DNA from: Campylorhamphus procurvoides
Taxonomy: Eukaryota; Chordata; Aves; Passeriformes; Dendrocolaptidae
DNA length: 64,000 bases
Direction of reading: 5' to 3'
Assembly (NCBI GenBank): GCA_013396655.1
Contig: WBMV01008590.1
Span: forward strand, 62,001-126,000
Shown here: positions 12,633 through 26,915 of the stretch, in pieces
Layout: each line of letters opens with the position of its first letter
Position numbering within the stretch: the stretch's first letter is position 1
Position numbers and translations under genes: made by a program
The notes under the pieces: model-generated
The model's input: only the letters and a program-made list of their open reading frames with translations
What the model was told of the DNA's origin: nothing
Databases searched by the model: none

Positions 12633-15600
12633 GACTTATTCTTCTCCCCTGAAATACTTCTATAATCTCTTTTGATACAAAAACACCCTGCATAAATCAA
12701 AAAGTAGAAAGCCTATATGTAAATAATTTAAATCTAAAAATAGAAACACTGAATTTTCCTTAGGCAAGCAGGAATTCATGTCTGTACCATGGGTCAGACT
12801 ATACGTAGATCCCACCCCCACTTCCATTACTGGTAGAGTACAAAACAAGTGGGCACCAGCTGCTTTGCACCCAAACTGTGGCTTTGTTTCTTGGGGAAGG
12901 AAACAGAGCACTAAGACATACTCCAACCAGGGCCTCTGCTCAAGTGACACAGGACAGAGGCTTCAGCATGTCCCAATACATGCTCCCCATCCTGTCTGCA
13001 GCCAGAATAACTGTTACAAGCAGGCAACAACTACATAATATCTTAGGCTTTCCAGTGCTGAGGAGGAATATATTTTGACATTTGAGACTTCAGTTTCATT
13101 TCTGGAAGGGATTTTTTTGAATTCACGGCATTTTTGAATGTTTCACCCATCTATGTAGTACATCTTATAGTCATTGTGCCTATGGGAAAATTTATGAGCA
13201 AAGTAGAATAGTGACAGAACAGAAAGGGGAGAGCAGTAAGAATGCAGTACATGACATGGTACCTCACTCTGATGAAAACCTAGACAGAAACATACTGCTT
13301 CGCAGTGTCTGGAAAGTCTCCCAAGCAGCCTTCTCTGCCCTCCACAGAAGATAACTCCTTTCCCACTCTATTCTCCTTCCTGTAGCACATGATCCCTGCT
13401 TCAAATAAAGAAGAAAGCAGTGCTCTCCTTCCATCCCAACAGTTTCCTGTAACCTTTTCAATGTTATCTGTACTAATAAGGTCATTTCATCCAGAAATGA
13501 TTGCTTCACAGGATACATACAACCTGGCAAAAACAGTCCCATCAGTTTCTGATGACATGTCTATCATTTAAGAAGTGCCCTTACTTAGGCTACAAAATGT
13601 ATAGACTTTCAGCCTGCTAACAGATTTCATTTACAAATTTATTTTTAGACATGATGTGGACAATTTCAAGCTCTTTCACAACTGTATATAACAACAACAT
13701 TTTTTTTTCCAATAACCTCTCTTTTAGTTTCCCGAATACTTTCACTGAACACGTTTGTGAGACACAGTTGTGTTTCAGTCAGCCTTGAAGCTTTCTCATT
13801 TAGGTCATGACGAAATGTTAGTTTCTAGTGGAACTGACTGATACACTCAGGTTTCTTTGTAACCATAAAATATAAACACCAGCTTTTTTATTTTTGCTTT
13901 TATCTTACAAACAATTTTTTCTTTTCAAAGGAAGTGAATGTTTAGTTGTTGCTTTAGTTTTTACCCACATTCTCAGCAGTTTTCTCATAGCTTAGAGCTC
14001 TATATTACAGAAAGGGATTCACTATCTGGCTTTGCTTATAGCTCTGTGCTAAGGTGTATGCTACTCTCATTATGGAAACTTTTCTTAGTTTTTATACAAA
14101 ATATCACATAAACATTAATATGTTGGGTTTATGATGGAATTTTTCAGCTTGCCAGCCTCTAAAAAAATAATTTGTGAGTTTGTAAAGACAGAATGATTCA
14201 CAGAGAATGGCTTTTAAATTCCATGAAATTCTTTAAATAGCTTAAAACCTCCTACAGTTCTTGATATTTGTGTGTTGTAAGACATATTGCATTCACTTCA
14301 AAAAGCTTTTTGTTGTTGTTTTAGTCAGCAGACACACAGGGAATATAAATTAATAGCTACTGTTTCTGTCTAATATACTTGATATTAAGACATTGTTTTA
14401 AATTGTCTACTTGTAGCTTATTATAATCTGAGCTTTTTAACTCATGGTGGAACTATATATGCAACCAGCAGGAATCATAAGCAGAAAAAATACCTGGTTT
14501 ATGTATTTATGAAAATAAAAGCTTTTTCTGGTAATGAAATTGCTTTAGAGGTATGTGTATTTCGTTGTAGCTATTCTAATTTATTTCTTCTCCCACTTTT
14601 TTCTAGTATAATCCTCTCTGTGTAACACATTTGACTTATAAATCTCCTTTTTGTCTGATTTTCTTCTTACCTTAATCTTACTTTAAACATTTTACCATCT
14701 CTAGCTGGTATAAATAGGGCAAGGAAATCAAGTTATATCTTCACCATACAGGGATCTTCCTAGGTATTGTTTTAAATTTTGCACAATTGTAAAATGCTAG
14801 ATTTTTATAATTTCTCCTCTTTTCATAAGTAGCTTCCCTTTCTCCTACATGGACTTAGCATGTTTTTAAATATTCTGCACACTATTCTCAATATATTTGA
14901 TATTATTCACACACTGCCTTTTTAAAGTCCAATATTTTTATTCTTCTAGACTTATGAATATTCTCTTGAGTGACTACAATTTGATGCTGTAACTCTACAA
15001 TCACAAGAATCAGATTTTCACCAACTTTTGTCTCATTAATCACATACTTTTTTTCCTTGGGGATACACCTAAGACATGTTTGGCCTTCTTGATTCCTAAG
15101 CAGATTTGAAAAGGAGTAACTCCATTTTACCCCAATTTTACCTTTCCATAGTCATTTCATGATTTTTATTCTAGTCTATACTAGGGTAATTGAAGTTTTC
15201 ATGGTTAATGACATGCCCCTGTTATGCATACAAACATTTCCTGACCTGTCTCTTTTCATACTGGTTTATGCATTTTTATCCATTTCCTTATAACACAGTT
15301 TGTACCCTCTCTATTATATATATCCATCCAGACCACTCTTGTTCTGCTAAGACATTCTGCATGCAGAATATAACTTCTCTGATCTTAGAGATATATTGTG
15401 TTTTATTGCATATACGCACCTGTTAGTATGGCGTTTTTATAACTTCTTAGCGTCCTAAGCCAGGTCTCAGTTAACCTAGAGCAATTCAGTTATTTTTGTC
15501 TAAACACATATCTTTGCAGCTTTGCAATCTTCTGTCTTTATATAATCCTAAAGAATTCATGTAAACAAAAATTTTCTTGATTCTCTTTTCTGAAAAAAAA

Positions 15601-15951
15601 TCTTATCACTTTCGCTTCATTATTTTCAACAACCTGCACTTCATTACCTTCATTGTGAGATTCTAGAATAATTTTTTCTTCTTCTATTGTAACTCTGAGT
15701 CATGAAGATGTTAGCCCAAGGATGTGCATGTATAGTTTTGGATCACGTAGTTTCAAGGGAGTCACCATCTTGAAAATCTTACAGAGCAAGGGACTGATGG
15801 ATGATCCTTGACTGGAAAGGGTGCCTTCAGTATCTAGTAGAGAATTCAAAGAACACAGTTTGCAGAGAAGAGGAAATCCAAAACCTACTGTTGTGGGAAA
15901 GCTAGATGTTTAAGTTTTTATAGAATAATCATCCGGATAGTAGCTTTATAT
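12633..15951. other. AT-rich unique DNA, no gene recognised
   Basis: No repeat family or exon is recognised. The short open frames here (for example 12778-13038 and 13264-13542) show no domain or motif. A copy of some older, unrecognised element cannot be excluded around 12780-13080, which is less AT-rich than its surroundings. Confidence 0.5.
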
Positions 15952-16099
15952 GAATAGAATCATCAAAAAGAATAATTGAATGGCTTGGGTTGGAAGGGAC
16001 CTTGAAGATCATCTAGTTCCAAACTCTCTGCCATGGTCAGGGACACCTTTCACTAGTACCAGTTGCTGAGACCCCCATCCAACCTGGCCTTCCACTTTC
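15952..16099 (-). mobile_element. CR1 3' end fragment
   Basis: On the plus strand the segment reads GAATAGAATCATC, then GGCTTGGGTTGGAAGGGACC and ATCATCTAGTTCC, and continues to CATCCAACCTGGCC. This is the standard reverse complement of a CR1 3' terminus. The tail repeat (15955-15985) lies on the left, so the element is on the minus strand. Only about 150 bp remain and no coding sequence is included. Confidence 0.92.
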
Positions 16100-19000
16100 A
16101 GAATAGGAAATAGTAATTAGAAGCCTTAAAAAAAGTGTATTTTAAATAAAAGACTTGAGATTTAATTTTTTTTCTCATTTTCTTCTCTAGATGATGGTTT
16201 CACCCTACCCCTACCCCCACTTCCACCTCCACCTCGTTCCTTTAGCCTTCTCTTGTTTCACGTAAAAGAAACAAAAGAAAAAAGAGTACATAATGCCTTT
16301 AGTTTTACCACATAGTTTCATCAGCCACATTTTTTTTACAGTTCTTAGCTAAAGTCAGGAATAAAAGAGACATTTCCTATGCAAAAAAATAAAATGGCAA
16401 GACATCAGGCAAACATTATGGGCATAAGAAGATGACAAGAAGGATTATAGGTAGAGAGAGAGAGGAATCAAATTCAAGACTCATGTGCAGCCTCCTGAGG
16501 CTGTTATTTTTAATTGACTGAGCTTTTTGAGCAATCAGTTGCTGAGAATATCTCAGTATTTCATCACTAAGCCGTGCCTTTAATTTGCAATTAATCTGTG
16601 AGCGCCTTTGCCCTTTCTTCAGTAACTGTAGAAAATAGCAGTGAAAACATCATTGAAGTCTGTAGGATTTTTCCCACACTGGATAACTTTACAGCTACAA
16701 GCTTCTTCTGCCTTGTGCTTTAAATAAATTTGCATACTCTTTCCTTGAGGGCTTCTATAGTCAGTCCTTATGTAAATAAATAAATAAAACACTATCCTAG
16801 TGTCCATGCCCTTTCAACAGAACACACTGTCTACTAAGATGAGATATTCCTATATTGCTGAATGGCCATATTCACCAGTCCATGAATTTGTAATTTAGCG
16901 TGTTTACTGCAGTCCTGGGATGTGTACCGCTCAAAATGTTCACTGGAGACTTTGTCATTTAGCTGTGTCATATTATTATACTGTGTAATGAAACATAACC
17001 ACATAAGGTATTTAAATAACAAAGTGTCAGCTCCCTGCCTAAATATAAAGGGAATATAAAATGCACCTTCTCTCAAACTCCCAGATAAAACAGTGTAGTA
17101 ATCTTCTACAGAAATGAAAAAGTTGACTTCGTGAAATTCTTCCTCCTATTTTTCAGTTAAGTACAAGTGAAAGGAGTAGGCTCCTCATTTTATAATACTT
17201 CCCAATCATTGTTCACTACTAGGTTTCTAATTAATTAATTTTATTTTTAATATGGTGCTAAACATACCTCTTTCAGTTGTAAAATACACGTTTTTATGCA
17301 TATCCATCCTTTTTCTGGACCCTTCTCTGCAACTGTGCTCTTTCTCTCTTCCTTTGCTGCAATATTGAGAACAAATATTTGGTCTTTTCTTTCTTTCCCA
17401 CTTGCCCTTAGCACTTAGAGTTAGGCTAAAAAAGGAAAATCTGCCCCTAGATGTATGCATGCATACAGCTGCAATTAACTTCCAGAAGAAATTTCATTTA
17501 TTCAAATTCTAAAGCTCAAGAAGTCTTCCACATTCATTTATCCCCACTTGTTTAGCTGTATTTGTTTCTTTCTCTCTTGCAGATTCTTTAATACTAAACA
17601 TGGAAGCTCTTTCTAGTGTTCATAAATGAACAGATACTGAACTTTTTCAAAGCACTATTTAATACACACAAACACACACACACAAAGAAATTACAATAAT
17701 TAAGAGGAAGAATAAATGTCTATCACATAATCACTTGGACAAACATATTTAAAAGCCAATACAGAAAACCAAAGCACATGGCAAATATGCTGAAAGAAAG
17801 CAGAGTGAAATGCAAACATGCCTGAAATGACATTAGGCAAATTAGAAAGAAAAGTATACACAGTTTTGAGATAGGGTAGAAGTGAAACACTCTGTAACAA
17901 GCACTTCCAGAAGAAATCTAACAAGGATACAGAAACCTGATTAAAACTTGAAATGAGAAGAAACAGAAAAGATGGGCTAGTTTTCTATTAGCAAGATTTT
18001 TGGGGAAAAAAAATACAAAGTAACAGCACTGTTCTCTTGAATGAAAATACTTTTGATGCATTTTCTTCTTCAGTTTCTTACTTAATGTCTCAAGCACAGG
18101 AGAATGAATGCCATATGATATGTTCTAACATTGGCTCAAATTTCCAAAAATGTTTTCTTCCACTTTGTTTATTACTTTTGTGGTTGCTACGAAATTCTGC
18201 AAATCTCCACTTAAGCTGAGAATCATTTTTTATCTTGTATATTCAAATACTCACACCAGAGTTGTCATAAACTGTACATATTACTTTCCATGTCTGGGGA
18301 TCCTCTTTCCACCTCCCTAGTTTGGAAGCCTAAAATGGGGCTGTAAGAAAAGCAGAGCTTTGAGTTCCCCTACATGACTAGATTGTGCAGGAGTTAAAAA
18401 GAAAATTAGTTTGAAGACTGGAACCCAGCCACAAAAATCCAACACCGACTTTCTGGTTTTAGAAATGATGTGTGATATAAAATCCTTGTAGTCCAGGTAG
18501 GTGCTAACAATTTGAATTGCACTTTCTGTTCCTTGATGTCCCCAGTCATATATCTTTTTATAAAGGAAACTAAAATTTAAAAAAAATAAACTCAGATTTT
18601 ATATATGAAAAACTGCAATAAATACAAGTTCAACTTCACTTGGTTGTAAAATAATCATTTGCTTTTCCTCACAGTATAATTGCAGTAGAAGAGGGCAGAA
18701 AAAGAGGGGGGGAAACCTCTGAGTAAAATCAAGCTGGTAAATTCAAGAATCTTTACACAGGCAATTGTTAATCCAAACAGAGTGAATTTGTTAGTTAAAA
18801 GTATTCTTAGCAATAATATGCTCAGATTTCATCAGAATGACATTACCTCTTTTATGAGATGAATGAATTGTCCAGTATGATGGACTGTTTCAAGAACATT
18901 CTGAACAACTGAATAATCTGTCTAGATGCTTTTATATCTACCCATTTTCTTCTGCCCTGCCTTGACATTTTATCTACTTGTAGTCAAGTAAATTAAACGT

Positions 19001-22000
19001 GCCCAATAATATAATCTGTCCAATAAATTAAATCTTTCTATTAGTAGATCATTTGGAGGAATGACAGAAATAACTGCATTGTCTTTGATATAAAATATAG
19101 CTATATATATATATTCAGGACTTTTTTTCGTAAAATATACTTTTAATGCCTGAAAGCATTTAACAAGCAACCTGATTAAATTAGAGATGTAACCCAATAT
19201 CTAACTATTATTTAGACTAATAGGGAATGGTGCATTTGCCAGCACTATATTTCAGAGCACAGGAAATACCTATTACGAACTCAGAACTAAACATGGGCTA
19301 TCTTGTATTTTCATAGACTTTTTTATATTTATCATCTACTTTTGAGGACTTAGCTGGTCAAAGTTTTCACTGCAAGCAAATTGAAAGTTGAACTTTCTCT
19401 TTGAATTGCTTGCGAACAACTGTAACTGTAGTATCACATTCAAGCATTGCCTCAGAAGCTTTCAGGTATGAATATTTCAGCATATGGATTGCTTTCAGGT
19501 TTATCTGTGTGTTGTGGTAATGAACTCTGCTTATTTCAGTATGCAGCAGGTCACCTGAAACATGCAGGTCTCTACTGTCCTCTCCTTTTATAAGCAGCAG
19601 AAACCAAAGTAAGGGGAGAGTGTGATTCTGTCAGAGAAGAGGTTGAATGGACAGTGAACTGCTGTGAGAGAACTGGCCAGAAGCATTATAGGAGCTGGGG
19701 CTCTCACTTCTCCCAGACTGGATGAACAAATACAGCACTGCTCATCCTTGATGGCAGTAGCATTTTACAAGTGAATAACACAAATCTCATCCTTGTGGCA
19801 GCAAGCACAAGTTCCTCTCGCTACTGTCTGTCCTAAATACTCTGGTCAGGCTGAAAGACAAACAATTTCATGCACTTATTTCAGCAGCTGGCTGTTGCAG
19901 TTCAGTGGACTGAAGAAACAAAGACAACAAACACAACACAATACTGTTAGGGCAATCAGCAGATGCTCAGTGTGTCCTTGGTAAGTTTTAAAAGTCACCA
20001 GGGGATCACAAAGGAGATATCCCTTAAGGATTTTAGGTAGAGCAGTTTCTACTGGGGAACCATCTATGATATCACATCAGCTTTATTTTCAGGTGATCAC
20101 ACAATATAAACTGATAGATCTCCATTATTTTGGGGCTGTGAAGCTTCAGGAGTGGGGGTCTCCACAATTAAAAACATTTTCTTTCAGAAAGAGTCTAAAT
20201 GAGGGAAAAAAATAATTGGGTAACACTAATAACAGGCTGGAGTCTAAAGGCCAACATTGTTTGGCAATATAAATGGAGTGAGATTCAGGGAGTGGAGCTG
20301 GAGAAATAACCATGCCCATGGACTCTCTGTCCCCCTGGGAGACTCTCTGGAGCACCCAAAGAAAAGTAGGATTAGGCCAGCCAGGAACAAGGCATAAAGC
20401 AACTTGCTGGCAAATCCATGCTGTGGCAGTCCACTGTGTCTGCAGGCAGGCATCTCACTGTGACCAGGATAGAAGAGTGATGGGAATTTCCCCAATTTTC
20501 AACAAAAGTACATGCTACCATCTTCCTCAGCAAATTATTTCACTTAATTTATTCTTCTGTGAGGTCTATCACAGGCTTACAGAACAGTAATCTCAATATT
20601 ACTTACAACCATTCTTCAAAAAGCAGAAAGTAAAATAATGAAGCACTTAGTCCATGCCTTTGTCTGCAGCAATTTTGAGTGGTTTGGGGTTATTTTCCTC
20701 TTACATTTGGTTACCCACAGTTGGTTTAATTTGTTACAGAGCAAAGGCAATTTCAGTTCCTTCACAATTACAGTTTCAAATTACTTCTTTTCATATACCA
20801 ACTATTCACTTTTTTCCCATTTTCTTGAAGAGTGCTTCTTCCATCAAACAAGTCTGCAACTACTCTTAGATGAAAATTCTTGTCCATAAAAGTGGAAAAA
20901 TAAAATCAAGTAATTTCTAAAGATTCTATGGTTGAGATTAAAATTCTGTTTAATAAACAGAGTTTTGATTGACCATTTCAGACACTCCATGAATAGTCAC
21001 TGCAAGTGAACACAAAAACAGGTCATGGACTTACCTGAATTGATTCATATACAGGTACATGCATATTGACATAAAAATATTTACAGTACATATCCAGATT
21101 TCTATATTTATGGACCTGGAGCAGAACGAATTTATTTACATCATAAAAAAACTAGCGCTTTTGCATGGAACAAATATTTCATCAATGACTGAAGTCTTCA
21201 AAGTTGTGGCTAATGAACCTTCAAAATCGTGTTTTTAAAAAATATGTCTTAAAATACAGTACTGACAAACACAATCTAAAGGAAAGTCTGATAACCTGCC
21301 ACTTCACTTCAAACTGTCCTCCTCAGGGGCTTTGAAATATAATTGATAATATTGACTTTGAGGTGATTTTCATAGGTGTAAAGGCCACTTAAGTAAAAGT
21401 TGGAGAAAAAGAAACTGTCATTTTCCAGTTTGTTTAATTATGAGCCTGTTCATATTTTCCAGATTGGATTTAATAAAAAATTCCAAACAGAGACCATTAT
21501 TTGCTAGCTGAAAGTGATAGGCCAGAAAAAAAAATACTTGTTAATAATAAATTTTCTACTCTTCCGTGGCACAAAACCTTATATTAAAGCTCCTCTCTGT
21601 CTGATATTTGCAACAAAGGTCTGGATAAGCATTTTCAGTCCTCCAAGAAATATACTCTGAATTACGTTCAAGACAAAGAATGAGTAAAAGCATAGTTTTG
21701 CTTTTTCTAAGCCAGGTCTAGCTGTTCTGATGTCTGCACTCTATTTTTCACCTGGGGATAGACTGTCACAGCCCTTTTTAATTTTCCTGCTGGGTATAGC
21801 AGCCTGTATGTAATCTAAAGGAAGAAAATGCACTGCAGGAAGGAAGAGCTTCCCAGATGCACTGAAAGTCCACTCTCACACTCAGGGCTAAAATGCCAGC
21901 TACCGATCAGATGCTCTGAAACACTTTTTCTTGTAATTATCCCATTTCATTTCTGATTAAAAAGATCTAGGCTACAATGCATAAAACGCATAAAACACAT

Positions 22001-25000
22001 AAAAAAGTGCTGCAACTGCAGCTCTAGGAAAAACATGAAAAGCAGCTTCCGTGTGTCTGAGTTAGGAACCTGGATAATGGGATGAGTGAGCTTTGTTATC
22101 ATTTCTTCTTAATCCACCTCAGGGTTGCCTGGCTAGGTGTGGAAGGATAATTAAAGCATACCAGCATGGAGGGCAAGAAGGTAGGAAATACAGGTGAGCT
22201 ATAGCTGCTTCCTGCGCTGGTGCTGAGACATTGCCACAGTACGCATCCCTTGTAGGGCAAATTATAAATTAATAACTCCTTCTTCAGTGATCCAGTAAAA
22301 CTATTTGATATTTCCTTCTTTCACTGTCTCTCTAAGCAAACATATAGTGGCTGATAAAAGCAAAATTTGGTACTTTGCTCTAGTTTATAATCATTCAGGA
22401 AGGGGCCTCAGACTGACAGAAACATTGCTTTGCAGATAATTTCTTTTTCTGTGGCTCCAGAAAAAAACCCCACAACCTACAACTCAAATCACCCTACACA
22501 CCATTCCTACAAAGAAATCATAAAAAGGGAAACTGAGTTACCAAGAGGCTCTGTCTGAAAATGTCCTCCACTGGCAGTGCATGCTTTTCATCCAATGATT
22601 TAAAAAAAAAAAAAAAAAAAGAAGTTGCTTTGGACACACAATGTTGAAAACACTTCTGTTCTCTGTTATGCATTTTGACTTGTCTGGGCCTTGTTCTGTT
22701 TTTAATTCAGTAGATCCTCACATCCCCACCTGTAGTTCTAATCAGTGGTTACAAATATTGCAATTAGCTGCTGTGGAAATGGTTATGTTGTTATAAACAG
22801 AGGATTAGAACTTCATATGAGGAAAAATCATCAAGAGTAAATGAATGTCCAATGATCTGGGTCTCATGCTAAGATTCTTAACAACAAAATAGAAAAACAA
22901 TAGTAACAAAGAGGGAAACCAGAAAAGTATTACTACTTGCCTTTAATGCAATTCTCCCCCAAAGGTTATTAAAATCCATTGATTGTGAAATGTCTGTTCT
23001 CAGGCAAAGATTAAACTGATTAAAATGTACAGTGTATTGGGGATTAAACCTTTATCCCACGACAAATTTCCTCTCAATGGAAACTTAAATGACTGGATTC
23101 TGAAATTCTAAGAAAAGGATTTACTTTGAAAAGAAAAACTGTTTAATTTTATCTACACCAATGCAAGAAATAAGGGACTAGTCCTGCTCTAACTTACAGC
23201 TCTTAGTTAGAAACAATGTAAAAACTACTGTTCCCTAAAAGTAATGGTTTCCGCATTTTTGTAGATTCAAGCCCTGTTTCCCTAGGGCTCACAGACCTAG
23301 ATATTGGTGCAAATGGCTATATCCTCTCACATTCTCAGGAAGAAGCTACATACCATCTCTGACATCATGACCTTGCACTACCAGTTCTGAAGAGAATATT
23401 TTATTTTCCTGTCAAAGCTAAATTTGAGTGACTCCTAATAAGTGTTCTGGTATTATTTATAATTCAAAATCATTCTGATTATATGAAATAAATTTTCTGA
23501 AAATATTCATTTTCAAGACAACTTATTCTTTTCCTTGGGTCAATTAAATTGTTAAAACATTAGCACAATTACAAGAAATTCACTTGCACTTGTTTAATGT
23601 GTGTCATACAGGCAAAGGTGATTGTTATCTCTTGCAGACACTTAACAGCAAAATGGCTGGTTCAATAAAGCATTCTGCATTCTGAGATTTGAAGATGATA
23701 TTGTGTGAGGCACACTTTCAGAATAGTTTCACTGTTTTCTTTAAGGTCCCAAATTTAGTGTTAACTCTCAACCTTGCTGTACATATGTTTGTCTCAGATC
23801 AGATAAGGCACTTTATCAGATTAAATGGACGATAGGTATTTCTAGTCTCTTGATCTATTAAACTTTGGTCAAGTGCTATGTAAAAAAGACCCTGATTCTT
23901 TGTAGAGCATGTTCAGACTTCTTTTTTTTTTTTTTTTTTAGGAGGGGCAATAAATTCTACATGGTCATTTTTATACAATACTGATCATCTTTAAATTACA
24001 GGGCTTACAATATATTTAAACTACATTCAGATTTTATCTTGGAAAGGCCAAAGTCTCCCCTATGTGTTTGAGCATAGTGGCATTTAATATTTCATAATAA
24101 ATAGGCAACAGTTTTGACTATGTTTTATTAGTGTAACCCAGTACACACTTTGGAGAAATTCTCAGGTACATTTTTTTAATTTATTGATCTTCAGCCCTCT
24201 TCTACTAGGTCTTTTATATTATTTAGACTAAGTGTCTGTTGTCTCATACCTTTGAGTCTTTGGATGGGCATGCTTTTAATACAAGAACATATTACTTTTC
24301 CTAACACTATTCAAATTTTGTCTTCTACTACATTATTTGCATGTGTGTCTAGTTTACACATACATTTAATAGAAACAGATACATACAATAAACACAAAGA
24401 TTAATTTGTTTAATCATACCTGTGCTTTTCTGCTGCCAGTCCTGTTGGAGGAGGCTAGCAGCACTATTTTTTCCTGCCTGCTGTTTAGCTTTACATGAAT
24501 AAATGCTTCATTGCAACCTTTTTAGTTTTTGCAGAGGCATTTCTCATTTTGTCTATGAAAACTTAACTTATTCCTCTACGTTTTTGGGTGCATTGCACAT
24601 ACTCTGTCATTGCTTGGATATTCCTTTCATCATATCTTAGCACCTCCTCCCATTGTTGTAGATTGCAAAACTGGCTTTTCAGCCTCAGTTCCATACTCAA
24701 GGTTTGTATTTTCTAATACTTTAAAAAAAAATCACAAGCCTTCTCATCCAGTTAATGTTTCCATAGAATGCAGGAATCTTCAAATATTTCTAGCAGTTTT
24801 ACAGTCAGTCTATTCTACATGAGTTAAGTGGAAGCTATTAAACACATCAAGAGCTTCAGAGCCAGCTATTGTTAGAAAGAAGACTACCTTCTGAATCTCT
24901 GCCTTTTTTGGATGTCTATTGATAGAAAAGGCAGAGTGAAGTGTTGTTTAAAACTCTTCTGTTTCCAGGGAGTTTCAACTCTCATGCAGCTTTCAACTCC

Positions 25001-26910
25001 CTGTTTTTCCACTGCAGGTCCTTTCTTTGTTGCTCCTTTTCCTCTGTTGGCATGCAATTTCTATTGATCATTCAGTGTTTCAGTGCTGTTTTGCACCATG
25101 GGTGCTTCTTACTTCCTGTGTTCAAAGCAGGCGAATAAGCCTAGACGATCCAGGTAGAGCCTAAGGTGTGACTTCTTTCCACCTCTATATTAAAACCATA
25201 AGAAGAGTCCTCTTTGGTCTGACCAGGTCCTTTAAGCCCCGTGCCCATCTGTCAAAGAGAACAAAAGGAAGTTTCTGACAAGAGTAGAAGAGAGTTACCA
25301 TATACTTTCTGCTGGAGTATCCCCTTTGCCTCCAAGTTTTTTTTAGCTCAAGTAACTCCTAAGCCAGTCATGGCTTCTATATATTTAGAAATCTCAGATG
25401 GATTTGTTTCCATGATTTTCACCAGCTTTCTCTGGGATCTGTGTAAGCTTAAATAATTGCAACGTATTCTGGCAAGGAGTACCATAACTGATGTACACAT
25501 TGTAGACTGCTCAACTCACCTATATGCTGACTACTTTTGATCCCTTCCTCTCCTGATCTCCTGTACAGGAGGATGCAGGAAACAAATCAGTCCCAATCCT
25601 TACCTGCCCAAATCTGCTTATATCATGCCTACTCATTTCTTTTTCAAAGAGAAGACTTCTCTTCTACTTACCAGTTTCTGATATGGATGTCAGTCTTTAA
25701 TAATCTGTGTTGCCTTTCCTCAGACTACTTTCAACTATATGCTTTCTGTGATGGAGAGAACCAGAAATGCACAATTACTACTGCAAGACCAGTGGCTGTC
25801 CCAGTATCACTGCTTGAATTTCTGCCATTTTCACTCCAGCTCAGAAATGTTCCCAAGGCACCCAATTCTCACTTTATCAGAGCCAGCCAGCCCTTATGCT
25901 CACAGTCACAAACAAAACATTGTTTACCCAGTGTCAGATTTAGATTTAGCAGCACAATTCTACTGGCTAAAACCTGTATAAGAAACTTTAGAGAGAAGAT
26001 AATCAAAGCAAAGAGATTTTAAATTTGGGGGTTTAAAAGCATTGCCCTCCACCTTGCAAGTAAAGTACACTTCAGCTTTTTGTGAGCTCTGACATGGGGA
26101 GTCGTAATAAGCAGAGATGCCTTCAAGCCTGGATAAAAAAAAAGGAGAAGCCCTGCAAAATAGCACCAGAAAAGGAGACACTACAACCTGCTTCAGTAAC
26201 ATCTATCTGTTCTGAGCCCAGGTTTGAACAGGACTTCCAATACTGTAATAATGTGCTGACGTCACTCCAAAATACAGTGCCTCTGCAGTGCCAGTGCCAG
26301 TCTTTTGCCTCTGTGTATTGCTTTGTGTTCTCATCTGTTTTCTTCTTGCTCCTCAGGGATCATTTTGTTTCTTCTTTAAAGACTATTAATGACTCTGCAA
26401 GGTTCAATTGCTTTTAGCTCTGTGGGGACCTTTCTCTGATAAGGGAGACTGATGGCATGGGACTCCATGGTGAACTCAATAATCTCTCTACTGTATTATT
26501 TATAGTAATAAATATTTTTATGCTATATTAATCTCCTTTTAGAAAGCCACAGTAAAAAAATCCTGTTTGAATAAAACTGTAACACTATCAGGCATTCAAA
26601 AATAAATTGTCAATATTTATTGTAATGTTCAGCAGCAGCACTGAGCTACTGCTAGAGCTATAAAATGACATGGGATGCCATCTGAAGGTATTGTCAATCA
26701 GAGAATTGTGAAACAGAAAATTACTGTAATTATTGGCTGTTTTGTTTTAAAATATCAATTTTCTTCAGCAAGTTTGCATTATTAATGACTATTTGATGTT
26801 AAAATTAAGTAAATTTACTTCATTTTCATTTTGTATTTTTCTAAGGAAAAAAAAAGCCAACAAACAAACTGAACAACCCTACCATTTTGCTATTTACAGA
26901 TAATTCATGA
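16100..26910. other. AT-rich unique DNA, no gene recognised
   Basis: No recognisable gene or transposon. Simple repeats: (AAAT)4 at 16773-16788, an AC run at 17664-17685, a TA run at 19102-19114, three 9-mers (CATAAAACG, CATAAAACA, CATAAAAAA) at 21980-22006, A19 at 22602-22620 and T18 at 23922-23939. A C-rich patch lies at 16203-16240. The longest open frame (25537-26022 plus, 161 codons) has no motif I recognise and no splice or promoter context, so I treat it as chance. One weak exon-like segment on the minus strand is listed separately. Confidence 0.55.
21035..21115 (-). other. Weak exon-like segment
   Basis: On the minus strand an 81-nt segment is bounded by an acceptor (TTCTGCTCCAG before it) and a strong donor (CAG then GTAAGT after it). 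It is open in two of three frames; one reads VHKYRNLDMYCKYFYVNMHV and seven more residues. No related protein comes to mind. AT-rich DNA produces such segments by chance, and no partner exon was found. Confidence 0.12.
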
Positions 26911-26915
26911 ATTAG
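26911..26915. repeat. Target-site duplication, left copy
   Basis: ATTAG immediately precedes the LTR's TGT start and recurs at 27487-27491. Five bases is the size expected of ERVL-type insertions. Confidence 0.7.

Noticed and set aside
16203..16240. C-rich patch as telomere-like or G-quadruplex site
   Set aside because: Only three runs of three or more C are clear, and the spacing is not telomeric.
22602..23939. Poly(A) at 22602 and poly(T) at 23922 as tails of processed pseudogenes
   Set aside because: Neither is preceded by gene-like sequence, and no flanking duplication was seen; plain mononucleotide runs.
25537..26022. 161-codon open frame, longest outside repeats
   Set aside because: No motif, no domain, no splice or promoter context, and amino-acid composition like translated random AT-rich DNA.
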